A stretch of 64,000 bases of DNA from NCBI RefSeq assembly GCF_003313335.1, contig NZ_QMHP01000010.1:64997-128996 (forward strand), read 5' to 3'. Shown in pieces: positions 54,162 through 61,976 of this stretch; within the stretch, counting starts at the first letter, position 1, and each line of letters begins with the position of its first letter. This DNA comes from Pedobacter zeaxanthinifaciens. Its GTDB lineage: Bacteria; Bacteroidota; Bacteroidia; Sphingobacteriales; Sphingobacteriaceae. The notes below the pieces were generated by a model, which saw only the letters and a program-made list of their open reading frames with translations, was not told the DNA's origin and ran no database searches. The translations under genes were made by a program, and so were the position numbers.

Positions 54162-54587
54162 ATGGCAAGTATCAATCCACACATCAATTTCAATGGAAAT
54201 GCAGAGGAAGCGTTCAATTTTTACCGATCAGTATTTGGAGGAGAGTTTACCAAAATCATCCGCTTTAAAGATTTGGCTAACGACAATTTTCAGGTTGCCG
54301 AACACGAAGCAGATAAGATGATGCATATTGCCTTACCTATTGGTGGAAACTTCTTAATGGGTAACGACGTACCAGAAATTTTAGGCCGTACCAACGAAAG
54401 TGAAAACCGAAGTAAGATCGTAATCAAAGCTGAAAGTAAAGCCGAAGCAGACCATTTATTCAACGGACTTTCTGAAGGTGGCAATATCGAAATGCCAATC
54501 AACGACAGTCCTTGGGGAACTTACTTCGGAATGTTTAGAGACAAGTATGGCATTGAATGGATGATTGAATTTGATACTAGGAACTAA
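54162..54587 (+). CDS. VOC-family (PhnB-like) protein
   Basis: A 141-residue protein of the vicinal oxygen chelate/PhnB-like group: INPHINFNGNAEEAFNFYRSVFGG at the start and DSPWGTYFGMFRDKYGIEWMIEF at the end. PhnB proteins of E. coli lie in the phosphonate operon but the enzymatic role is unclear. Stand-alone gene. Confidence 0.82.
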   Translation: MASINPHINFNGNAEEAFNFYRSVFGGEFTKIIRFKDLANDNFQVAEHEADKMMHIALPIGGNFLMGNDVPEILGRTNESENRSKIVIKAESKAEADHLFNGLSEGGNIEMPINDSPWGTYFGMFRDKYGIEWMIEFDTRN

Positions 54588-54688
54588 TTGGTGAGTCTTC
54601 TTTAACAGGCTGCCAATAGCACAACAAAACCTTACAACAATTTAACAAATCAGGCTAAAAGCAATTCCAAAACGTTCGAACATTCTCG

Positions 54689-54696
54689 TAACTTTG
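54689..54696 (+). promoter_or_regulatory. -7 element of hscA
   Basis: TAACTTTG matches TAnnTTTG and ends 4 nt before the hscA ATG, so the mRNA is probably leaderless. Confidence 0.55.
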
Positions 54697-54700
54697 CCGC

Positions 54701-56560
54701 ATGGCAAAAATATCCATTAATCTGGCAACGGGTTCATTACAAAAAGAAGAAATTATTGTAGGTATTGATTTAGGTACTACCAATAGCTTGGTGGCTTTTA
54801 TCAACCCTGAGCAACAGCCGCAGGTAATTAACGACGCCGGCAAAGGTGTGTTAGTACCTTCGGTAGTGCATTTTAATGAGCAAGGTGATGCAGAAGTAGG
54901 CAACGAAGCTAAAGCCTTTTTAACTACGGATCCTACCAATACCATTTTTTCAGTAAAAAGGCTGCTTGGCCGCTCGTACAAGGATGTTGCTGAGCACAGC
55001 GATATTTTTAGCTACAAAATCATTGATGATGAGAGTGATGCTTTGGTGAAAATTAAAGCCGGCGATAAATTTTACACTCCTATCGAGTTATCTGCCGAGA
55101 TTTTAAAAGAACTAAAAGCACGTGCAGAGCATGCATTAAAAACTCCTGTTAACAGGGCGGTGATTACCGTACCGGCTTATTTTAACGACAGTCAGCGCCA
55201 AGCCACACGTGATGCAGGCAAGCTTGCAGGCCTAGATGTATTGCGTATCGTGAATGAGCCTACCGCAGCTAGTTTAGCTTACGGTTTAGGTTTAGATCCG
55301 TCGCAACAAAAAACAATTGCCGTTTATGATTTGGGCGGTGGCACATTCGACGTATCGATTCTTCAAATACAAAATGGAATTTTTGAGGTATTAAGTACCA
55401 ACGGCAATACTTTTTTAGGAGGCGATGATTTTGACCGTGCCATTTTCAACTATTGGGTGGAGCAAAACAAGCTTGACACCACAATTTTGGCTCAAGACAA
55501 TACATTAACTCAAAGTTTGCGCTTACAGGCCGAAGCAGCCAAAAAAGCGTTGAGTACACAAAATCTTTACAACGAAAAACTGGGAGATATTTGGTGCAGT
55601 TTAGACAAGCAGACGTTTGAAGGCTTAATTTCAGCAAAAGTTCAAGAAACTATTGAAGCTTGTAAAATGGCTTTAAAGGATGCCGAATTAAGCGTGACCG
55701 ATATTGACGAAGTAGTTTTAGTTGGTGGTTCAACCCGCACCCCATACGTTAAAAAAGCAGTAAGCGATTTCTTCGGAAAACCAGCCCACGACAATATCAA
55801 TCCTGATGAAGTTGTGGCTTTGGGAGCTGCTATTCAGGCGGACATTTTGGCCGGAAACCGTTCGGATATTTTATTGCTGGATGTAACGCCTTTATCGCTG
55901 GGTATTGAAACAATGGGCGGTTTAATGGACGTCATTATTGCTCGTAACAGCAAAGTGCCTACTAAAGCTGGTCGACAATATACTACCTCCGTAGACGGGC
56001 AGGTAAACATGAAGATCTCTGTTTACCAAGGAGAACGAGATTTAGTGAAGGAGAACCGAAAACTAGCGGAGTTTGATTTAAAAGGAATACCTGCCATGCC
56101 GGCTGGCTTACCTAAAGTGGATATCAACTTTTTGTTGAATGCTGATGGAATTTTAACAGTTCAAGCGATTGAATTACGCTCTGGCGTGAAGCAAGAAATT
56201 GAGGTTAAGCCTAGTTATGGTTTGAGTGATGAAACTGTTGAGAAAATGTTGATTGACAGCATCACCAACGCCAAAAGCGATGTAGAACAACGAATGTTGA
56301 TTGAAGCTCGTAGTGAAGGCGAACAATTGGTTTATACTGCTGAGCGTTTCATTGAAAAAAACGGACAATTACTTACCGAAATTGAAATTGCAGACACAAA
56401 ACTGCATATTGACCGTCTAAAAGCTGCTTTGGGAAGTGGCGACAAAGATACTATCCTCAAAAATACAGATGAGCTGAACGAATTTACGCGTCCGTTTGCC
56501 GAAAGAGTGATGGATACCGCGATTGGTCAAGCAATGAAAGGCAAAAAAATTGACGAGTAA
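54701..56560 (+). CDS. hscA: Fe-S assembly chaperone HscA (Hsp70 class)
   Basis: A 619-residue Hsp70-type ATPase dedicated to Fe-S cluster transfer from IscU with HscB. It has the [13 protein letters not shown] phosphate loop, the [15 protein letters not shown] motif, [10 protein letters not shown] and a shorter C-terminal lid than DnaK. Length matches E. coli HscA (616). hscB and iscU are not in this window; fdx and iscX are near 21 kb. Confidence 0.92.
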   Translation: MAKISINLATGSLQKEEIIVGIDLGTTNSLVAFINPEQQPQVINDAGKGVLVPSVVHFNEQGDAEVGNEAKAFLTTDPTNTIFSVKRLLGRSYKDVAEHSDIFSYKIIDDESDALVKIKAGDKFYTPIELSAEILKELKARAEHALKTPVNRAVITVPAYFNDSQRQATRDAGKLAGLDVLRIVNEPTAASLAYGLGLDPSQQKTIAVYDLGGGTFDVSILQIQNGIFEVLSTNGNTFLGGDDFDRAIFNYWVEQNKLDTTILAQDNTLTQSLRLQAEAAKKALSTQNLYNEKLGDIWCSLDKQTFEGLISAKVQETIEACKMALKDAELSVTDIDEVVLVGGSTRTPYVKKAVSDFFGKPAHDNINPDEVVALGAAIQADILAGNRSDILLLDVTPLSLGIETMGGLMDVIIARNSKVPTKAGRQYTTSVDGQVNMKISVYQGERDLVKENRKLAEFDLKGIPAMPAGLPKVDINFLLNADGILTVQAIELRSGVKQEIEVKPSYGLSDETVEKMLIDSITNAKSDVEQRMLIEARSEGEQLVYTAERFIEKNGQLLTEIEIADTKLHIDRLKAALGSGDKDTILKNTDELNEFTRPFAERVMDTAIGQAMKGKKIDE

Positions 56561-56582
56561 CGAAAATTAGCTCGTCTTTAAC

Positions 56583-56620
56583 AGTTATGTATCGCTTGTG
56601 GAAGCAAACGATACATAACT
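56583..56620. terminator. Bidirectional hairpin between hscA and DUF2059
   Basis: AGTTATGTATCG (56583-56594) and CGATACATAACT (56609-56620) are perfectly complementary; an internal TTG/CAA pair extends the stem. It lies between two convergent genes. Confidence 0.8.
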
Positions 56621-56646
56621 TAACCCAAAAGTTTAAAAGGCTTAAT

Positions 56647-57093
56647 TTACTGACCAAAAGCTTTTTGCATCATTTGGGTAAGTTCATCCTTGTGTTCCTG
56701 AACCGCAGCTTGCCCCATTTGCATCCCCTTGGTGGTTAAAACACTTACTTTGCTAGCATATTTTTTTCCTGTTGAAGAAGAATAAAAGGCAATTAAGTCC
56801 TTTAACTCTTGCTCCGAAAATTCATCTGCATACAATTTTGCCATTTTAGGCTTAAGCACATCATAATTGAAGTATTTAGCCATAAATTCTTTCATCACAC
56901 TGATGAATTTTTCTCGATGTTCTTGAGGCACTGCTCCTGTTTGTGTTTGTAGCATACTATTCACTACATCATCAAAAGCAGTTCTAGCACCTGAAACTTC
57001 TAAAAACTGTTCGCTTACTTTTAAATGTTGTGCTGTTTGCGAAAAAGCGGCACACGGGAGCGCAATTAATATTGCGATAAATAGTTTCTTCAT
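56647..57093 (-). CDS. Secreted DUF2059 protein
   Basis: A 148-residue protein with a signal peptide (MKKLFIAILIALPCAAFSQ). The DUF2059 core LYADEFSEQELKDLIAFYSSSTGKKYASKV is clear. DUF2059 proteins are periplasmic helical proteins of unknown function. Confidence 0.85.
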   Translation of the reverse strand: MKKLFIAILIALPCAAFSQTAQHLKVSEQFLEVSGARTAFDDVVNSMLQTQTGAVPQEHREKFISVMKEFMAKYFNYDVLKPKMAKLYADEFSEQELKDLIAFYSSSTGKKYASKVSVLTTKGMQMGQAAVQEHKDELTQMMQKAFGQ

Positions 57094-57188
57094 AATTCAC
57101 TTTAAATTATGGCAAGATAAGATTAATTTCAATCGCAAGCTTATTCAAATCAAATAGATTGTTAATTTAGTGAACCAAACAATAGTAC

Positions 57189-58487
57189 ATGAAAAAAACG
57201 CTTTCGGTAATTGCATTTGTCATCTGTTATCACATTTCTTGTGGGCAACAAAAAACAATTATCACCACCGATATTAATAATTTTTGGACAGCCTATGCCA
57301 GTATTACAGCAACAACTGATAGCGCTAAACAAATTCAATATATTAACGATTTATACATCAATAAAGGCACACCAGGTTTAAAAGCTTTAATGCAAGTAAG
57401 AAATTATACGGCACAAAGCTTTGTAAACGCCATCAATCTTTATCCAAACTATTGGAAATCAATTAAACCCAATACCTTAAAAGCGGATAGTTATGGCAAG
57501 GAGATTGACAAAGCTATTATTGCGTTAAGTAAACTGTATCACCTTAAACCCGCAAGCATTTATTTCAGCATAGGTACTTTAAGAACTGGTGGCACCACAT
57601 TAAACGATAAAGTGCTAATTGGCGCAGAAATTTCAATGGCTGATGATAAAACTAACAGCACAGAGCTAAAAAACGATTTTCCACATCTGCCTAATTATTT
57701 TGGCTCCAACCCCGTTAAGGGCTTGATCTTCACCAATACACATGAGTATGTACACACACAGCAAAAAACAACCATTGGAAACCTATTACTAGCGCAAGTG
57801 GTTTTAGAGGGTGTTGCAGAGTTTTTAGCAGAAAAAGCACTTAACGTTAACTCACCAAATGAACCCATTACTTACGGGAAAAATCACGATACTGAAATTA
57901 AAGAGGCTTTTGAGAAGGAAATGTTTTCTCCATCTGTATCCAACTGGCTTTACAACAACACCAATAACCAATTCAAACAACGTGATTTGGGCTACTACGT
58001 GGGTTATGCGATTTGCGCTAAATATTACCAGCAGGCTAGAGATAAAAAACAAGCCGTTAAAGACATGGTGGAGCTGGACTACAATAACGAAAGCGAACTT
58101 ACTGCTTTCGTAGAGCAATCCGCCTATTTCGAAAAACCGCTAAAGGTGTACAAAGACGCTTTCGAGAAATCAAGGCCACAGATTATTGGCATCAAGGAAT
58201 TTAACAATAATTCCCAAAAGGTAGACCCCAACATTAAGGTAGTTACTTTATATTTTTCGCAACCGATGAATGTAAACTACCGAGGATTTGACTTTGGTCC
58301 AGCGGGAGAAAAAAATGTGCTCATGGTTCAGCGTGTGATTGGTTTCTCAGACGATAAAAAATCCTTTAGTTTTGAAGTGAAGCTAGAGCCTAACAATATT
58401 TACCAAAGTGTGGCAACGGAGCGTTTCAGAAATGAAAATGGCATTCCGCTAAAAGCCTATCTAATCAATTTTAAAACTGCTAACTAA
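57189..58487 (+). CDS. Secreted HExxH metallopeptidase-like protein
   Basis: A 432-residue protein with a signal peptide (MKKTLSVIAFVICYHISCGQ). The zinc motif HEYVHTQQ (near residue 186) with a downstream Glu in LEGVAEFLAE fits a DUF2268-like gluzincin. The C-terminal about 80 residues look like an Ig-type domain. Substrate unknown. The two PH-domain genes follow after 5 bp, but a functional link is not established. Confidence 0.7.
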   Translation: MKKTLSVIAFVICYHISCGQQKTIITTDINNFWTAYASITATTDSAKQIQYINDLYINKGTPGLKALMQVRNYTAQSFVNAINLYPNYWKSIKPNTLKADSYGKEIDKAIIALSKLYHLKPASIYFSIGTLRTGGTTLNDKVLIGAEISMADDKTNSTELKNDFPHLPNYFGSNPVKGLIFTNTHEYVHTQQKTTIGNLLLAQVVLEGVAEFLAEKALNVNSPNEPITYGKNHDTEIKEAFEKEMFSPSVSNWLYNNTNNQFKQRDLGYYVGYAICAKYYQQARDKKQAVKDMVELDYNNESELTAFVEQSAYFEKPLKVYKDAFEKSRPQIIGIKEFNNNSQKVDPNIKVVTLYFSQPMNVNYRGFDFGPAGEKNVLMVQRVIGFSDDKKSFSFEVKLEPNNIYQSVATERFRNENGIPLKAYLINFKTAN

Positions 58488-58492
58488 ACGTC

Positions 58493-59017
58493 ATGATATC
58501 ATTTACAAACGAAACTATTGATTTAGACCAGCTTCCCAAGTATGAAGCAACTATGCTAACTAAACCACATCCTAAATATTGGACATTGATGGTAATTAAC
58601 ATTAGCGTTTTTTTAATAATACTTGGTATTGGTTTAGCGGCGTTGCTTTTACTTAATGATGATGCCGGGCTGAACTGGCTAATTTGGATTGCTTTGTATT
58701 TGATTTTCGCAGTGTTTCTTTTTATAGTTTACAGGGCGAGCTTTAAAAGACGTGGTTTCGCTTTAAGAGAAAAGGATGTACTTTACAAAAGTGGCGTAAT
58801 CGCAGAAACAACTACCATCGTACCTTTAAATCGAATTCAACATGTGGCCTTAAACGAAGGTGTGTTATCCAGAGTTTTTAAATTGGGAACACTACAAATT
58901 TACACTGCTGGCGGCAATAGCGGCCAAATAAGTATTGCGGGTATCCCAATTGAGCAGGCTAAAATAATGAAAGAGGCTTTAGTGCAACGCTTGGTAGTTC
59001 AATCTGAAAATGAATAG
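58493..59017 (+). CDS. bPH2 domain membrane protein (YdbS-like)
   Basis: A 174-residue protein with two helices (about 33-54 and 60-80) and a bacterial PH domain (bPH_2) with YKSGVIAETTTIVPLNRIQHVALNEG. YdbS/YdbT pairs are known in Firmicutes, with roles in protection from bacteriocins. Its stop overlaps the next gene by 8 bp. Confidence 0.85.
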   Translation: MISFTNETIDLDQLPKYEATMLTKPHPKYWTLMVINISVFLIILGIGLAALLLLNDDAGLNWLIWIALYLIFAVFLFIVYRASFKRRGFALREKDVLYKSGVIAETTTIVPLNRIQHVALNEGVLSRVFKLGTLQIYTAGGNSGQISIAGIPIEQAKIMKEALVQRLVVQSENE

Positions 59018-60536
59018 CGCTATGTTTACTGATTTTAGCAAGCCGCAAAGGCAATCGGCCGCAGGCATAATAATTAATGGGGCGTATATCGTTCAAAAAT
59101 TTGTACGAGCCATGTTTATTCCATTGGCGCTATTCATTGTAAAATCCAATAACGCTGCACTGCTTTATGCGGCTTTGGGCTTAGCTGGTATTTTGGTGGT
59201 ATCTTTAATTTATGCTTACTTCTATTACCTTAAATTCACTTTTTATCTTGATCCTAAAAAGCAGGAATTTGTAATTGACAAAGGTGTATTTGGCCGCAAA
59301 CATTTGAACATCCCAGTAGAAAAGATACAGCAGGTAAATATTAACCAAGGATTTTTGCAAAAGCTAATTGGCGTTTACAGTTTGCAAATAGATACCGCTG
59401 GAACCGAAAGTAAAGAAGTAAACATCAAAGCCATTAATGGTGAAATTGCCTACGCACTTAAGGAGCACTTGCTCACTGGCAATAATGTTACAGAGCTCCC
59501 TACTGAAGCGAACTTAGCCCATGATGTTGACGAAAAAGTACAGGAAACGCCAATAGTTAAAATTGGTGCAAGTACGCTACTAAAAGTTGGCTTAACCAGT
59601 AACTATGGACAAAGCATTGCACTGCTGATTGGTTTTGGATATGCGGTGTTTCACAACATTAAAGAACTGCTGAAAGCTTTTGATAACGATCGTGGGCAGT
59701 TAGAGGAATTTTTCAAAAGTGGCATCACATTGATTTCTATAGGTATTTTATTTACGGGCATCATCATCATTTTGTTGGCCACTAACGTGATACGAACTTT
59801 TATCAAATATTTTGACTTCCAACTCAGCAAGCACCAAAAGTCGTTACTCATTTCCTCTGGACTTTTCGCAAAGAAAAACACCTTACTTCATCCAAGCAGA
59901 GTACAAATTACCACTTACAGTCAAAACTACTTTCAAAAGAAAATAGGTCTGTTTAACATGACCTTAAAACAAGCACACGCCGGTCACCAGCCATCTGAAA
60001 ATGAGATGAAGAGCAATAATATGGAAGTTCCAGGCTGTAATGCTGACGAAAAAGAGGAAATCTTAAAGATGGTTTTAAAGCAACTCCCAGAGCAAGGCAG
60101 GACTTTTTCACCTAATTTTCGCTTCTTAAATCTTCCGCTGTTCTTCACTGTTGTGGTACCGTTAATGGTATACGCATTTATTTACAACTTAACTCCCGAA
60201 ATTCGGCCTTTTTATGGCTTGGCTGTAATGTACGTGGTATTAGTAACCTTGATGATCTACATCAGTTACACGAAGCACCGCATCGTTGTTTCCGAAGATT
60301 TCATCATCAAGCAAAGCGGAATTTGGGACATTTCGCAAGAAATTATTGAGCCGCATAAAATCCAATCAATCAGCACTTCACAATATCCTTGGCACCGCAA
60401 GCTAGATATTGGTCACGTTACGTTACACACTGCAGCTGGCGATATCAGATTTTTATACGGCAACTATACCGAGATTAAAACGCTAGTAAACTGGTGGCTT
60501 TACAAAGTGGAAAGCACAGAAAAGGACTGGATGTAA
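59010..60536 (+). CDS. Large bPH2 membrane protein (YdbT-like)
   Basis: A 508-residue protein with about six helices and three bPH_2 domains, each with the signature IPVEKIQQVNINQGFLQKLIG, LHPSRVQITTYSQNYFQKKIGL or IEPHKIQSISTSQYPWHRKL. It overlaps the smaller PH protein by 8 bp, reproducing the ydbS-ydbT pair. Confidence 0.87.
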   Translation: MNSAMFTDFSKPQRQSAAGIIINGAYIVQKFVRAMFIPLALFIVKSNNAALLYAALGLAGILVVSLIYAYFYYLKFTFYLDPKKQEFVIDKGVFGRKHLNIPVEKIQQVNINQGFLQKLIGVYSLQIDTAGTESKEVNIKAINGEIAYALKEHLLTGNNVTELPTEANLAHDVDEKVQETPIVKIGASTLLKVGLTSNYGQSIALLIGFGYAVFHNIKELLKAFDNDRGQLEEFFKSGITLISIGILFTGIIIILLATNVIRTFIKYFDFQLSKHQKSLLISSGLFAKKNTLLHPSRVQITTYSQNYFQKKIGLFNMTLKQAHAGHQPSENEMKSNNMEVPGCNADEKEEILKMVLKQLPEQGRTFSPNFRFLNLPLFFTVVVPLMVYAFIYNLTPEIRPFYGLAVMYVVLVTLMIYISYTKHRIVVSEDFIIKQSGIWDISQEIIEPHKIQSISTSQYPWHRKLDIGHVTLHTAAGDIRFLYGNYTEIKTLVNWWLYKVESTEKDWM

Positions 60537-60557
60537 CAGTATAATAAGGAGAAAAAC

Positions 60558-61196
60558 TTGAAGAAGGTTTACATTTTTAGTGGCTTAGGTGCAGATGAGC
60601 GGGTTTTCAAATACCTTGATTTGACAGGATTAGAAGTCACTTTCGTGAAATGGATTAAGCCTCAAGTAAATGAAATACTAGCGGATTACGCCAAGCGTTT
60701 AAGCGCACAAATTAAAGATGAAAATCCAATTTTGATAGGACTTTCATTTGGCGGAATTGTGGCCACCGAAATGTCCAAGATTATCCCAACGGAGAAGTTA
60801 ATATTACTTTCTTCACTTAAAACCAGAAATGAAATTCCGCTACTTTATCGTATTGCAGGGAAATTGAATTTGCATAAAATTATCCCGTATTCCCTCCTTA
60901 AAAGCAATACCTTTTTTAACCGTTGGCTATTTGGTATCATTAGAAAAAATGATAAGGATTTATTTCAGAAGGTACTAGCCGATACTGATATCGACTTTTT
61001 AAGGTGGGCAATTAATGTAATAGTAAAGTGGGATAACCAACTGTTACATCCACAGCTCTATCATATCCACGGTAGTAAGGATAAAATATTGCCCATCAGA
61101 AATGCTGGGAATGTGATAGTCATTGAAAATGGAGGACATTTAATGGTGCTGGATAAGGCGAAGCAAGTGAGCGAAGCACTACACAAAATCATCTAA
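60558..61196 (+). CDS. Alpha/beta hydrolase, TTG start
   Basis: A 212-residue alpha/beta hydrolase with the nucleophile elbow GLSFGG (Ser63) and a late His in ENGGHLMVL. Asp of the triad is probably in HGSKDKILPI. Start is TTG at 60558, preceded by aaggag, a rare clear Shine-Dalgarno in this window. Substrate unknown. Confidence 0.78.
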   Translation: MKKVYIFSGLGADERVFKYLDLTGLEVTFVKWIKPQVNEILADYAKRLSAQIKDENPILIGLSFGGIVATEMSKIIPTEKLILLSSLKTRNEIPLLYRIAGKLNLHKIIPYSLLKSNTFFNRWLFGIIRKNDKDLFQKVLADTDIDFLRWAINVIVKWDNQLLHPQLYHIHGSKDKILPIRNAGNVIVIENGGHLMVLDKAKQVSEALHKII

Positions 61197-61458
61197 TTCC
61201 AACCTATCCGTCATTCGTAATTTATTTCAGCATCTTCAAAAGCGAATCCCAGCTAGCGACACGCAAAACCCAAAGGAGTGCACCGATGACAAAATAAGGA
61301 TTGAAAATCCTAAGATAATGCTTCGAGATTACAAATCTCGAAGAGCATCAGGTTTAAAATGGGCAACTTTGCTAGACGACTTGTCATTCAGAGCATCGCG
61401 ATGAATCTATTAACATTATAGCCGTCTTCTAGACACGATAACCCGTTCTTCTCAACTC
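61197..61458. repeat. Decayed repeat-rich spacer with hairpins
   Basis: The stretch holds GCTTCGAGATT/AATCTCGAAG (about 61320-61342), AGGATT/AATCCT, and gtcattcagagcatcgcgatgaatct (about 61384-61409). The last resembles a dispersed repeat family of Bacteroidota genomes (GTCATTC...GAATCT). Confidence 0.5.
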
Positions 61459-61782
61459 TTAAAGCATCATTACGCCTTTAATTTCGCCAACTTTTTTATA
61501 AACAGCAACAACGGCATCCGCATCTTGCATCCATTTTTTAACCGTAACTGAAACATATTTTCCAGTTTTCGATGGTGTTTCTATAAATTCATCTTCAGGT
61601 AACACTGTTCTCAGTTCCTTTATCTTATCTACGCCGCCAGTTAAAATAAATTTAAAGGCATACAAACCTGGAAAAGTTTGAACACTTTCTAACTTCTCCT
61701 TAAAATTTGCATATATATCGTTGTTGTCCCCTTCCGGGATATCATTAAAGTCTAACTTATGATTTAAATTATTTTCATCCAT
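61459..61782 (-). CDS. DUF493 (YbeD-like) protein
   Basis: A 107-residue protein of the DUF493/YbeD family: LESVQTFPGLYAFKFILTGG and GKYVSVTVKKWMQDADAVVAVYKKVGEIKGVMML. These small ferredoxin-fold proteins may regulate lipoate metabolism in Proteobacteria; the role here is open. ATG at 61782 was chosen over an upstream frame to 61875. Confidence 0.85.
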   Translation of the reverse strand: MDENNLNHKLDFNDIPEGDNNDIYANFKEKLESVQTFPGLYAFKFILTGGVDKIKELRTVLPEDEFIETPSKTGKYVSVTVKKWMQDADAVVAVYKKVGEIKGVMML

Positions 61783-61976
61783 AACCCAATGTAAACAAAA
61801 TCCATTCCCTTTTAAAACAGATGCTATTTTGGCAGTAAGCAATTTACAGTTGCCAATTTGTAATGCGCAAGCCATTTAATATGTTCAGCTATTTAAACTG
61901 TGTACCAAACCTTTCAACAATTTACCAATTCCCCCTACAATTTCTTATTTTTGAAGTCTAAAAAAGGAAGAAGATT

